A DNA stretch of 8,676 nucleotides from Alphaproteobacteria bacterium (GCA_020442505.1 JAGRJZ010000110.1:495-9170); one strand, 5' to 3'. Positions 1 to 7,769 are shown, counted from the stretch's first letter. Made by a program: numbers and translations. The notes: a model not told the origin generated them from the letters alone.

Positions 1-1438
1 GCAGGTTGTTGAAATCGTGCGCGACCCCGCCCGCAAGCTGGCCGATCGCCTGCATCTTTTGGGATTGGACGAATTGTTGCTCAAGAGATTTTTGCTGTGT
101 TAAATCAATAAACTGTAGAACGATGCTATCGCCTGACTCCATTTTTCTGGCATAAAGCTGTGTAATAACGAATTTTTCTTTTTCAAGAAGAGTAACCTCC
201 AGAGGTGCCAACGCATATTCCCGGCCGGCGGCGGCGGTCTTTGCCAGAGCCTTTTCGACAACAGAACGGTCTTCCTCCCGGATCAAGTCCAGGAAGATCC
301 GTCCGGCCAGCACTCCCGGTTTCTTCTCCAGCATCGCCCCAAAGGCGGCATTAACCTCTTCCAGCGTCCCGTCTCCGGCGTTTAGCAAAGCGATTCCGAG
401 AGGTGCCTCCTCGAAAAAACGGCGAAACCGACGCTCGGATGTCTTCAGAGCCTGTCGCATGGCTTGCTCGGCCGTCAGATCGTGAACCACACCGCGGGTC
501 CGCACCGCGCCGTCCGGCTCCTGCACCACGGCCTGGGAAATGGAGGCGGAAAACATCCGTCCGCCGGCCCCTTTCATCACGATCTCCGCCATCTGCTTGG
601 GGGAACGCCCGGGCGCAATGTCATAGGGCCGCACCCCCTCCGGCACGGTTTCGAAACAGGCATGCAGCCGCCCCGTTGATAGTAGAGTCTGGATATCCTC
701 CCCCAACCAGCGCGCCAATGTCGCGTTTACAAACACGAAACGCCCCTCTTCGTCCGCGGAGAAAAACCCCACGGGGGCGTTGTCGGTAAAATCGATCAGC
801 TTTTCCCGCTCTTCCCGGATAGCCCGGTCGATCAAGTGCCTGTTCGTGACATCGTCGATCCGCCAGTGGATATAACCACCATACCCTGCGATGGGCTGGG
901 CGGTTACCGTGTACCAGGACTCCCGCTCTCCGCTGCGGCCCTGGAGTTCGATCGAGTCCGTCAACCCTTTTTGGGCTTGTTCGGCCAAAAGCCGAAAATG
1001 CGCCAAAGTCTCCGCATCGCCCCCGAAAAGAGACGCCAGTGCCTTCAAAGAGGGCTTTTCGTCGTTCTGGCACAGCGCAACGAACTTTTCGTTCGCATAG
1101 ACCGTATGATCGGCGCCGTCGGTGATCAGACGCGCCCCGCGCGAGCCTTCGAAAACCTCGTGTAAAAGCACTCCCTGCCTTTCTTTTTCTCCGTGCACAG
1201 CAAAGACTTTTTGAGTAAAAAAGGCGATAATCGTCGCCGCGACGAAGGCTGCTCCCGCCGCGATTACGACAGCCTGATCCAGATCCAGAAAAAATACCAA
1301 AACCGCGCATATCCCCATATACAAGGCGATCAACACGAAAACCAAACGTACGTTAAAAGGCGATTTGCGGGCATCCCGTCCCGGGGATTCCGCGGGCCGA
1401 TGATTCCGGACGATAAAATCGGTGTGATCGAGAGACAT
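1..1438 (-). CDS. cckA: CckA-type membrane hybrid histidine kinase, N-terminal part (cut by window edge)
   Basis: The minus-strand frame is open from the ATG at 1438 to the left edge (479 codons) and has no stop there, so the gene continues outside. Two membrane helices lie at about residues 31-50 and 56-78 with almost no periplasmic loop. Three PAS-like segments follow, at about 88-197, 212-325 and 336-450. The dimerisation/H-box begins next and reads [17 protein letters not shown], with the phospho-accepting His at residue 474. This H-box, two close helices and tandem PAS domains are typical of CckA, the bifunctional kinase/phosphatase that feeds phosphate through ChpT to CtrA and CpdR in alphaproteobacteria. 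The ATPase and receiver domains must lie beyond the edge and cannot be checked. The His is about 150 residues later than in Caulobacter CckA (His322, from memory), which fits an extra PAS domain. A weak GGGG-containing ribosome site precedes the ATG. Another PAS hybrid kinase is possible but less likely. Confidence 0.85.
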   Translation of the reverse strand, partial: MSLDHTDFIVRNHRPAESPGRDARKSPFNVRLVFVLIALYMGICAVLVFFLDLDQAVVIAAGAAFVAATIIAFFTQKVFAVHGEKERQGVLLHEVFEGSRGARLITDGADHTVYANEKFVALCQNDEKPSLKALASLFGGDAETLAHFRLLAEQAQKGLTDSIELQGRSGERESWYTVTAQPIAGYGGYIHWRIDDVTNRHLIDRAIREEREKLIDFTDNAPVGFFSADEEGRFVFVNATLARWLGEDIQTLLSTGRLHACFETVPEGVRPYDIAPGRSPKQMAEIVMKGAGGRMFSASISQAVVQEPDGAVRTRGVVHDLTAEQAMRQALKTSERRFRRFFEEAPLGIALLNAGDGTLEEVNAAFGAMLEKKPGVLAGRIFLDLIREEDRSVVEKALAKTAAAGREYALAPLEVTLLEKEKFVITQLYARKMESGDSIVLQFIDLTQQKSLEQQFVQSQKMQAIGQLAGGVAHDFNNL

Positions 1439-1473
1439 AGAACCCCAAAACAGCAATAGGCGTGATCCAGCGA

Positions 1474-1482
1474 AATATATCA
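1474..1482 (-). promoter_or_regulatory. Possible extended -10 promoter element for cckA
   Basis: On the minus strand the sequence reads TGATATATT, matching the extended -10 pattern TGnTATAAT with one mismatch in the hexamer. It lies 36 bases upstream of the cckA ATG, so transcription would start around 1467 with a leader of roughly 30 bases. The -35 position at 17-base spacing is a poor match (TCGCAT). The 126-base gap to phaC shows no hairpin followed by a T-run, so read-through from phaC is also possible. This is a pattern match only. Confidence 0.25.
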
Positions 1483-1564
1483 GCGATTCCCGCAAAATGC
1501 GAGTCGGCCCTCGGTTGCTCTTGCGAATGGGACGGCAGGACAGGACAACACGTACGTTCAACGT

Positions 1565-3397
1565 TTATGGCTGGTCAGGAGGGCGCAGCGACATCTGGAC
1601 GTAGCGTCCCGGGGCTGACTCGATCCCTTTTGCCGGAGTGCGGGCGGAAACTTTTCCTCCGCCATAGGCGGCAAGCCAACCGGCCCAGTGCGGCCACCAC
1701 GATCCCTCGCTTTGCCGGGCATCCGCTAACCATGAATCCGGATCTTCCGGGTTAGAGCCGGATTCACCGCTCCAGAAGCAATATTTGTTTTTCGCTGGCG
1801 GGTTTATGACCCCCGCCACATGGCCGGACGCCGCCAGCACAAAGGTCGAAGGAGCGGAAAAAAGCTGGGTCCCGGCATAGGTCGCCTTCCACGGGGCGAT
1901 ATGATCTTCCTTCGTCGACAGGAAATAGCACGGCGTTTTGACGGCCGTCATGTCGATCGGCACGCCGTCCATCGTCACGCCGCCGGGCACGGGCAACCGG
2001 TTTTCGTTGTAGCACTTACGCAGGTAAAAACTGTGCATCGCGGCGGGCATGTTGGTCGCATCGTCGTTCCAGTATAAAAGATCGAACGGAAAAGGCTCGC
2101 GTCCCATGAGATAATTATTGACAACGAAAGACCAGATCAAATCGTTCGCCCGCAAAAGGGAAAAGGTCTTCTTCAGGACGGATCCCGGGAATACACCCTT
2201 TTCTGCCATTTCCTGATCGAGAAGAGCCAGCTGGGTATCGTCGACGAACAGCTTCATCTCTCCCGACTGGGCAAAATCGATCATCGTCGTCAAAAAGGTT
2301 GCGGACGCGACGCGAGCGACCTGCCCCTCCGCCGCCAGCCAGGCCAGCGTAATCGCGGTCAGCGTCCCGCCGAGGCAATAACCCAGCAGATTACAATCGG
2401 AGACGCCCGTAGCGGCTTCTACCTGTGTCATCGCGGCTAGAACGCCGTCCCGCATATAATCCTCGAAGCGTTTTTGTGCCAGCGCTTTATCCGGATTGAC
2501 CCAGGAGATTACAAAGACCGTATGGCCTTGCGCCACCGCCCAACGCACAAAGGAATTATCCGGTCGCAGATCCAGAATATAATATTTGTTGATCCAGGGC
2601 GGTACGATCAAAAGCGGGCGCCGAAAAACGCTCTTCGTCGTGGGATCGTACTGGATCAGCTGCATCAGCTCGTTTTGATAAATAACCCGCCCCGGCGTCA
2701 CAGCAAGATTTTCTCCGACCTGAAAAGCGCCGTAATCTGTCGTGCTGATCGCCAGCTCCCCGCCCCCGCGTTCCAGATCGTCGAGCAAATTTTTGAACCC
2801 CCGCAACAGATTTTCCCCGTGCGTCTTCATGGTTTCCTGTAAGACCTCCGGATTGGTCATCAGGAAATTCGTGGGGGCGATCGCATCGACGAATTGCCGC
2901 GCGTAAAAATCCAGCTTGAGACGGGTTTCTTCGTCGATTCCGTCGACTTGCGCCACGGCGGTCTTAATCGCCCGGCTTGAGAGCAGATAAGACTGCTTGA
3001 TAAAATCGAACAGAGCGCTTTCTTCCCAGGCCGGCGCCAAAAAGCGGCGATCGCCCTTTTCCGGCGCGTAAAGCGGGGTGGTGGCCTCTCCCATGAATTT
3101 CCGCGCGCTTTCCTGCCACAGGCGCATCCAGTCCTGATAAAACGCCATTTGCATGTCGGCAAGTTTTTGCGGATCGGACAAAAAATGGGTCATAAAATCA
3201 AGACAAGCCTGACGGAGGTTCAGAGGATCCGCCGCAGTTTGTTTTAACGTATCTTCGTATGTCTCTAGAAAATGCCGGGCCAACGGCTGCGAGCGCCGGG
3301 ACACGTCGACCAAAATCCGCCCCAGAGCGAAAGGATCCGGGTAAAACGGTGCGGCAGATATTTGTTCCAAATCTTCTTGTTTTTCTGCCACAGACAC
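1565..3397 (-). CDS. phaC: Class I poly(3-hydroxyalkanoate) synthase PhaC
   Basis: This cytoplasmic enzyme polymerises (R)-3-hydroxyacyl-CoA into polyhydroxyalkanoate at the granule surface. With the GTG start at 3397 it has 610 residues, normal for class I (Cupriavidus PhaC is 589). An N-terminal PhaC_N-like region precedes an alpha/beta-hydrolase core. The lipase-like box GYCLGG supplies the catalytic Cys341. Asp498 (TKEDHIAPW) and His526 (ASGHVAGVINPP) complete the triad at the expected spacing. The family signatures FDLLYWNDDATNMP and, near the C terminus, SWWPHWAGWL are present. A start 63 bases further upstream (GTG at 3460) is open but has no good ribosome site and would overlap the possible longer form of the divergent gene. 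The 3397 GTG follows AGGGGAG by five bases. The stop is TAA. No phaA, phaB, phasin or depolymerase gene is adjacent; the next gene downstream is cckA, 126 bases away. Confidence 0.96.
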   Translation of the reverse strand: MSVAEKQEDLEQISAAPFYPDPFALGRILVDVSRRSQPLARHFLETYEDTLKQTAADPLNLRQACLDFMTHFLSDPQKLADMQMAFYQDWMRLWQESARKFMGEATTPLYAPEKGDRRFLAPAWEESALFDFIKQSYLLSSRAIKTAVAQVDGIDEETRLKLDFYARQFVDAIAPTNFLMTNPEVLQETMKTHGENLLRGFKNLLDDLERGGGELAISTTDYGAFQVGENLAVTPGRVIYQNELMQLIQYDPTTKSVFRRPLLIVPPWINKYYILDLRPDNSFVRWAVAQGHTVFVISWVNPDKALAQKRFEDYMRDGVLAAMTQVEAATGVSDCNLLGYCLGGTLTAITLAWLAAEGQVARVASATFLTTMIDFAQSGEMKLFVDDTQLALLDQEMAEKGVFPGSVLKKTFSLLRANDLIWSFVVNNYLMGREPFPFDLLYWNDDATNMPAAMHSFYLRKCYNENRLPVPGGVTMDGVPIDMTAVKTPCYFLSTKEDHIAPWKATYAGTQLFSAPSTFVLAASGHVAGVINPPAKNKYCFWSGESGSNPEDPDSWLADARQSEGSWWPHWAGWLAAYGGGKVSARTPAKGIESAPGRYVQMSLRPPDQP

Positions 3398-3402
3398 GAT
3401 AT

Positions 3403-3409
3403 CTCCCCT
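3403..3409 (-). promoter_or_regulatory. Strong Shine-Dalgarno deciding the phaC start
   Basis: The minus strand reads AGGGGAG, then ATATC, then GTG. The five-base spacing is near ideal and supports the GTG at 3397 over the longer open frame that begins at 3460. Confidence 0.75.
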
Positions 3410-3431
3410 TTTTTGATAAAAACGGCCTGGT

Positions 3432-3445
3432 TCCGTTATTACGGA
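3432..3445. repeat. Short perfect inverted repeat between divergent phaC and the lipoprotein gene
   Basis: The sequence is TCCGT-TATT-ACGGA: two 5-base arms around a 4-base centre. It lies 35-48 bases upstream of the phaC start and about 60 bases upstream of the preferred lipoprotein start. That position could suit an operator acting on either promoter, but arms this short can occur by chance. A loose promoter match on the plus strand (TTGATA at 3413-3418, TATTAC at 3437-3442, 18-base spacer) would overlap the repeat. Confidence 0.3.
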
Positions 3446-3503
3446 CTTGAAACTTATCACCGAATGGGACAGGCTGGAACAGGATTTTGTAGAAAACGGA
3501 GGC

Positions 3504-4289
3504 GTGAAAACGATCGTGGGAAAAGTCTGGATACTAGCGACAGGGCTTAGCCTGATGATCGTGCTGACGGGATGTTCTACGACGGAGGGCTATTGGTCTT
3601 CCATGCGGGGGTATGCGGACGAACGTCCCTCCAACACGAATGCGCCCTCGGGATCCTGGACTCCCGCCCCGGCGATGCAACCGGCCCCGATCGCCGCGCC
3701 GGCTTCTTTTTCCCCTGATGACGAAGCAACCTTGCTCGTTACGAGCCAGGGAACGGCTTGGATTCCGGCCACAGACGATAGCGTCTCTCCCTACCAAGGG
3801 CTCAGCGCGCCGAACGACCCGAACGTGATCGTTTATCCCTTCGACGATCAACAATCCTTTTCGCCGATCGGGGCGGGTTTGTTGCCCATGACATCCCCTG
3901 TTTATGCCGCTTATGCTGAGAGGGGATACGGAACGGGCATACCGACTCGCCTTTACTTCAAGCATGGCTCGGCAACCCTTGACGCCGCGGACAGGCACGC
4001 GATCAAAACCATCGCCGATTCCTACCGCTTCGGCCAAACCGTCACCGTCGCGGGCCACGCCAGCATCCCTGCGGAGGTCAAAGACCCCGCAGAACGCAAA
4101 ATCCGGAACCTGAAAGTTTCTCTTGATCGCGCGTTTAACACCACCCAGGCTCTGATCCGCCACGGCGTCCCGGCAGAGGCGATCGAAACCGAAGGCTGGG
4201 GTGAGACTCGTCCAGCGCAATCCGGCGTTGGCAGCGGCACGGACGCTGAGAACCGGCGTGTGGAGATTTTCTCAGGCTATCACTACTAG
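3504..4289 (+). CDS. OmpA-family outer-membrane lipoprotein with atypical peptidoglycan-binding motif
   Basis: From the GTG at 3504 this is a 261-residue protein with a textbook lipoprotein signal: MKTIVGKVW, a hydrophobic stretch, then the lipobox VLTGC with Cys24. Ser at position +2 suggests outer-membrane sorting by Lol. A Pro/Ala-rich linker (about 38-75) and an unrecognised middle region follow. An OmpA-C-like domain covers about 147-257, with LYFKHGSATLD, VAGHAS, NLKVSLDRA and NRRVEIFS. Such domains usually hold the outer membrane to peptidoglycan. Here the usual GHTD is GHAS, so the diaminopimelate-binding Asp is replaced by Ser187, and about seven extra residues precede the conserved Arg209. 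The start is uncertain. GGAGG at 3498-3502 is only one base from the GTG at 3504. GTG at 3516 also leaves a good signal, and TTG at 3447 is open but lacks a ribosome site. hom follows after 8 bases, so co-transcription is likely. The exact function is unknown. Confidence 0.85.
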   Translation: MKTIVGKVWILATGLSLMIVLTGCSTTEGYWSSMRGYADERPSNTNAPSGSWTPAPAMQPAPIAAPASFSPDDEATLLVTSQGTAWIPATDDSVSPYQGLSAPNDPNVIVYPFDDQQSFSPIGAGLLPMTSPVYAAYAERGYGTGIPTRLYFKHGSATLDAADRHAIKTIADSYRFGQTVTVAGHASIPAEVKDPAERKIRNLKVSLDRAFNTTQALIRHGVPAEAIETEGWGETRPAQSGVGSGTDAENRRVEIFSGYHY

Positions 4290-4297
4290 GACGCGTC

Positions 4298-5602
4298 ATG
4301 ACCCAGACACTGCGAATCGGGATTGCTGGCCTTGGAACCGTTGGAATCGGGGTTGTAAAAATCTTCCAGGATCACGGGACATCGTTTCCCAAAAAGGCCG
4401 GGCGGGATATCGTTATTACGGCCGTTTCGGCCCGCGACCGGAAGAAGGATCGAGGCGTTTGCCTTGATTCCTATACTTGGTATGACGACCCTTTGGCGAT
4501 CGCCCGCGCCGACACGGTGGACGTTGTCGTCGAGCTGATCGGAGGCAGTGCCGGCCTGCCAAGGGAGCTGGTCGAAACGGCCTTGCAAAACGGTAAACAC
4601 GTCGTGACGGCGAACAAGGCCCTGCTCGCCGAGCACGGTTTTGCCTTGGCTTGCCTCGCAGAGAAAAAAAACCGTGCGCTTTGCTACGAAGCGGCTGTTG
4701 CGGGTGGCATTCCGATTATCAAGGCTCTGCGCGAAGGGTTCGTCGCCAATCAAATCAGCGAGATACGCGGCATTTTGAACGGAACGTGCAATTATATTCT
4801 GACCGCCATGCGGGAAACCGGCCGCTCTTTCGAAGACATATTGAAGGAGGCCCAGGAAAAAGGCTATGCAGAGGCCGATCCGACTTTCGATATAGAAGGA
4901 ATCGATGCAGCGCATAAACTTTGTATTCTCAATGCGTTGGCATTCGGAATTAACCCAAATTTTGAGCATATTGGCGTTGTCGGGATTTCCGCCATCACAA
5001 CGGACGACATTAAGGCCGCGGATGAGCTTGGCTATAGGATAAAACTTTTGGGAGTCGCCCGCCGCGAAGGCTCTCGGACCGTCCAGCGTGTTGAGCCCTG
5101 CCTTGTGCCGATATCCAGCCCACTGGGCAGCGTCGAGGGCGTTTTCAACGCGGTCGACATCACCGGCGATTTTGTCGGCCGGGGTTTGCTTGTCGGACGC
5201 GGAGCCGGCGAAGGACCGACAGCCTCCGCCGTCGTCGCCGATCTCATGGATATCGCTCGAGGCAACATCACGCCCGTTTTTGCTTTGCCGCCGGAGTTTT
5301 TGACGGATCCGGAGCCCCGTCCACACGAATCCACAGAAACCTCCTCCTCAACCGCCCCGTTTTACGTGCGCCTGACCGTCCGGGACCAGCCTGGCGTTCT
5401 GGCTTCGGTCGCCGGTGTTTTGTACGATTCCAATATTTCTATTGGCGCCGTCATGCAGCGCGCCCGTATGCCGGGCCAGACGGTTCCGCTGATTTTAACG
5501 ACGCATCCGGCATGCCCCGAGGATTTGCAAACGGCTTGCCGGAACCTGGAAGGCCTGCCGACCGTGACCGAAAAACCGGTTTTGATGAGGATAGAAGATT
5601 AG
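4298..5602 (+). CDS. hom: Homoserine dehydrogenase with C-terminal ACT domain
   Basis: Hom reduces L-aspartate 4-semialdehyde to L-homoserine with NAD(P)H, the branch point to threonine and methionine (EC 1.1.1.3). The 434 residues begin with a Rossmann fold (GIAGLGTVGIGVV, residues 8-20). The substrate-domain signatures are VTANKALLA (Lys107), AAVAGGIPIIK, GILNGTCNYIL and GYAEADPTFDIEGIDAAHK, in which Asp203 and Lys207 match the catalytic Asp/Lys pair of the family. A linker near 336-353 leads to an ACT domain (about 355-434, FYVRLTVRDQPGVLASVAGV). This domain usually mediates feedback control by threonine, though the ligand is not shown here. It is a monofunctional enzyme with no aspartokinase domain. 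AGGAC overlapping the previous stop serves as ribosome site. The lipoprotein gene is 8 bases upstream and glpX 15 bases downstream. Adjacency of hom and glpX is common in alphaproteobacteria. Confidence 0.97.
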   Translation: MTQTLRIGIAGLGTVGIGVVKIFQDHGTSFPKKAGRDIVITAVSARDRKKDRGVCLDSYTWYDDPLAIARADTVDVVVELIGGSAGLPRELVETALQNGKHVVTANKALLAEHGFALACLAEKKNRALCYEAAVAGGIPIIKALREGFVANQISEIRGILNGTCNYILTAMRETGRSFEDILKEAQEKGYAEADPTFDIEGIDAAHKLCILNALAFGINPNFEHIGVVGISAITTDDIKAADELGYRIKLLGVARREGSRTVQRVEPCLVPISSPLGSVEGVFNAVDITGDFVGRGLLVGRGAGEGPTASAVVADLMDIARGNITPVFALPPEFLTDPEPRPHESTETSSSTAPFYVRLTVRDQPGVLASVAGVLYDSNISIGAVMQRARMPGQTVPLILTTHPACPEDLQTACRNLEGLPTVTEKPVLMRIED

Positions 5603-5617
5603 AGCTTTTGTAACAAA

Positions 5618-6634
5618 ATGAACATGAATATGCCGTTTTACCCAGAATCCTTTTCCATGGACAGGAACCTCGCGCTGGAGGCCGTCCGCGTAACCGAAGC
5701 AGCGGCGCTGTCTGCCTCGCGCCTTGTCGGCCGGGGGGATGAAAAGGCCGCCGACGCCGCGGCAGTGGACGCGATGCGTACGGCGCTCAATACGCTGCGC
5801 ATTCGGGGAACGGTTGTAATCGGCGAAGGTGAACGCGACGAGGCGCCCATGCTCTACATCGGCGAGACCGTCGGAACCGGCGAAGGACCGGCCATCGACA
5901 TCGCGCTGGATCCGCTGGAGGGAACCACCATCACGGCCAAAGGCGGCCACAATGCCATGGCCGTCATGGCTATGACGGATGCGGGCGGTTTTTTGAATGC
6001 GCCGGACGTGTATATGCAAAAAATCGCGATCGGTCCCGGCCTTTCCCCGGCGCTGCTGGACCTTGACGCCCCGGTGGGCGATATTCTCACCCGTCTCGCC
6101 CGGGAAAAAGATGCCAAAACCGACGATTTGCTGGTGTGTATTCTGGATCGTCCCCGACACGAGGATCTGATCCGCGACGTTCGGGAAACCGGCGCGCGGA
6201 TTACGCTGATCCAGGATGGCGACGTGGCGGCCGTCATGGCCACGGCCGACCCGGAGACAGGAATCGACCTTTATATCGGAACCGGCGGCGCGCCGGAGGG
6301 GGTTCTGGCCGCGGCGGCCTTGCAATGCACAGGCGGGGCCATGCGCGGGCGCCTGGTTTTCCGAAACGATCAGGAAAAAGAAAGAGCCGCGCGCTGCGGC
6401 ATTATCGGCAAGGATCTTGATAAAATCTACACCACGGACGAACTGGCCCGCCCCGGAAACGTCATGTTCGCGGCAACAGGCGTTACGGACGGGTCCATCT
6501 TAAAGGGTGTTCGGCGCTTTCCGGGCGGCGCCGTGACGCATTCGCTGGTGATGCGATCGAAATCCGGGACCGTCCGCAAACTGGAGGTCACGCACAATTT
6601 CCGCCGCAAAGAGATATCCCTTCAGGATTCCTGA
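5618..6634 (+). CDS. glpX: Class II fructose-1,6-bisphosphatase GlpX
   Basis: GlpX hydrolyses fructose 1,6-bisphosphate to fructose 6-phosphate in gluconeogenesis (EC 3.1.3.11), and in some bacteria also sedoheptulose 1,7-bisphosphate. The 338 residues align throughout with E. coli GlpX as I recall it. The metal ligands are kept: Asp46 (GRGDEKAAD), Glu70 (VIGEGERDEAPM), Asp98 (DPLEGTT, the lithium-sensitive phosphatase signature) and Glu227 (GGAPEG). Three in-frame ATGs at 5618, 5624 and 5630 lie close together and none has a clear Shine-Dalgarno, so the start is uncertain by up to four residues. Translation may depend on coupling to hom, which ends 15 bases upstream. The last 13 bases overlap the end of the convergent deacetylase gene. 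recJ, which often follows glpX in related genomes, is absent here. Confidence 0.96.
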   Translation: MNMNMPFYPESFSMDRNLALEAVRVTEAAALSASRLVGRGDEKAADAAAVDAMRTALNTLRIRGTVVIGEGERDEAPMLYIGETVGTGEGPAIDIALDPLEGTTITAKGGHNAMAVMAMTDAGGFLNAPDVYMQKIAIGPGLSPALLDLDAPVGDILTRLAREKDAKTDDLLVCILDRPRHEDLIRDVRETGARITLIQDGDVAAVMATADPETGIDLYIGTGGAPEGVLAAAALQCTGGAMRGRLVFRNDQEKERAARCGIIGKDLDKIYTTDELARPGNVMFAATGVTDGSILKGVRRFPGGAVTHSLVMRSKSGTVRKLEVTHNFRRKEISLQDS

Positions 6635-7701
6635 CCCTTGTCCACGACCTGGCTGACCGGGACGATCGTGATCCCCTTGGTCGCAAGAGTTGGAAGCCAT
6701 TCTTTCAGCCCGGCAAGGGTTGCATCCTTTGGATGCCCGATCGCGATCGCGGTTCCGTGCTCCCGTGCAATACGTTCCGTATGTGCCAGCGCGGCGCGGA
6801 CACCTTCGATGGTCGGGGTATGGTCGAGAAATACGTCGCGTTGGGCCCTTGGAACACCGTATTCCCCGGCCACGTCAAACGCCACGCTCGTCGCGATCGT
6901 CCGGGAATCGACGAATAAAAGCCCCCGTGTCTTCAGCGCGTCCATCAACAAAGCCATCGCCTCCCGTTCCTGTGTTAGACGACTGCCCATATGATTGTTC
7001 AGCCCCACATATCCGTCCAGATTAGACAAAGACTCGTCCAAAATCGCTAGAAACGCGGCTGGCGTCTCATCCGTCCGCAGGGTCAGCGGACCGGTATCCA
7101 GATCTGGATTCATCGGCTCCATCGGCATATGGACCATGATTTCGTGGCCGGTTTCCCGGGCCTCCGCAGCCATCGCGCCGACATGCGGCGCATAGGGTAA
7201 AAAGGCAAGGGTCAGCGGCGCCGGCAGAGCCATCATCTCCAGAGATCGTTTACGATCCATGCCCATATCGTCGATAATGATAACGACCTGAGCAGGTTCG
7301 TTTTTCCGGGTTTCCGTGAGCGGAGGCACGGCGCTTTCCGTCCGGGTCGATGAAAACGGCCCCGGCGCGGGAGGCTCGTCCCGGCCGTCCGGACCCGCAA
7401 TCTCCTCATCGGGGAGATCCTCCCCTCCGGGTTCCGACGCCGGAGGTTCTCTGTGAGAAGGGGGTGAGCGCAGGACTCCCTCCGGTTCCACCGAAAAAGG
7501 AAACCCCGCGACCACGTCGAATGCCTGCGTGGGTTCTTCCGGAGCTTCGGCCGAAGCGGCAGACATCGGCTCCGGCTCGTTCGCGGGGAAAAACCATCCA
7601 GCCGCCAGAACGATCACGGCCAAAAGGACGACTCCCGATGACCAGAAAATTTTCTTTCGTAACAATGAGGCAGACAATACAGGACTCATGACGGAAATCA
7701 T
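6622..7701 (-). CDS. Membrane-anchored divergent polysaccharide deacetylase family protein
   Basis: The 359-residue protein has one membrane helix near the N terminus (about 17-38, preceded by RKK) and then a Pro/Glu-rich, low-complexity linker (about 41-135). This suggests a periplasmic catalytic domain tethered to the inner membrane. From about 136 to the end it matches the divergent polysaccharide deacetylase family (Polysacc_deac_2, YibQ-like). The motifs, in order, are [11 protein letters not shown] (Asp144, Asp145), [11 protein letters not shown] (His191), [11 protein letters not shown] (His237), FVDSRT (Asp265) and IAIGHP (His323). These residues resemble the metal-binding and catalytic set of NodB-like deacetylases. 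The substrate is not established; an envelope glycan is a guess. ATGs at 7701 and 7689 are both possible, and neither has a good ribosome site. The gene is divergent from trpG across 68 bases and converges on glpX with a 13-base overlap. Confidence 0.9.
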   Translation of the reverse strand: MISVMSPVLSASLLRKKIFWSSGVVLLAVIVLAAGWFFPANEPEPMSAASAEAPEEPTQAFDVVAGFPFSVEPEGVLRSPPSHREPPASEPGGEDLPDEEIAGPDGRDEPPAPGPFSSTRTESAVPPLTETRKNEPAQVVIIIDDMGMDRKRSLEMMALPAPLTLAFLPYAPHVGAMAAEARETGHEIMVHMPMEPMNPDLDTGPLTLRTDETPAAFLAILDESLSNLDGYVGLNNHMGSRLTQEREAMALLMDALKTRGLLFVDSRTIATSVAFDVAGEYGVPRAQRDVFLDHTPTIEGVRAALAHTERIAREHGTAIAIGHPKDATLAGLKEWLPTLATKGITIVPVSQVVDKGQES

Positions 7702-7729
7702 ATCAGGGAACCCAAGCCGCGGTAAATCA

Positions 7730-7766
7730 TTCCTTGCCTTTTTATCCTGCTCTGCGGCATAAGGAA
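7730..7766 (+). promoter_or_regulatory. Possible hairpin masking the trpG ribosome binding site
   Basis: TTCCTTGCC (7730-7738) can pair with GGC (7756-7758) and AAGGAA (7761-7766), leaving an AT bulge (7759-7760) and a 17-base loop. The right arm contains the trpG Shine-Dalgarno AAGGA (7761-7765), four bases before the ATG. If the trpG transcript begins upstream of 7730, this fold would reduce initiation. No promoter or start site is identified, so the structure may not exist in the RNA. Confidence 0.25.
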
Positions 7767-7769
7767 CGA

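Noticed and set aside
621..1310. 229-residue minus-strand open frame
   Set aside because: It lies inside cckA in another frame of the same strand. Its translation is Arg/Gly-rich without domains, while the cckA frame shows clear PAS and H-box sequence.
1485..1525. Possible terminator hairpin after phaC (CGCAA...TTGCG arms)
   Set aside because: The stem is short and interrupted by bulges, and no T-run follows on the minus strand, so it does not meet the pattern of an intrinsic terminator.
1348..1560. Two copies of the palindrome ACGTACGT, one in cckA and one just past the phaC stop
   Set aside because: Only eight bases are shared, with no common flanks or spacing relation to promoters, so chance is a sufficient explanation.
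3398..3460. Longer phaC start (GTG at 3460)
   Set aside because: It adds 21 residues not typical of the family, lacks a ribosome site and would overlap the possible longer lipoprotein frame. The GTG at 3397 has AGGGGAG at good spacing.
3534..4220. 228-residue frame antisense to the lipoprotein gene
   Set aside because: Arg-rich shadow of codon bias. The sense strand has a lipobox and an OmpA-like domain.
4286..5326. 346-residue frame antisense to hom
   Set aside because: Long only because of biased codon use in hom. It has no recognisable domain and no ribosome site, and the sense strand has full homoserine dehydrogenase signatures.
5495..6325. 276-residue frame antisense to hom end and glpX
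   Set aside because: Shadow frame with no motif. The sense strand encodes complete GlpX with all metal ligands.
7688..7762. Tryptophan attenuator leader peptide upstream of trpG
   Set aside because: The short frame contains no Trp codons, and no alternative terminator hairpin with a T-run is visible. It is kept only as a weak translational-coupling idea.
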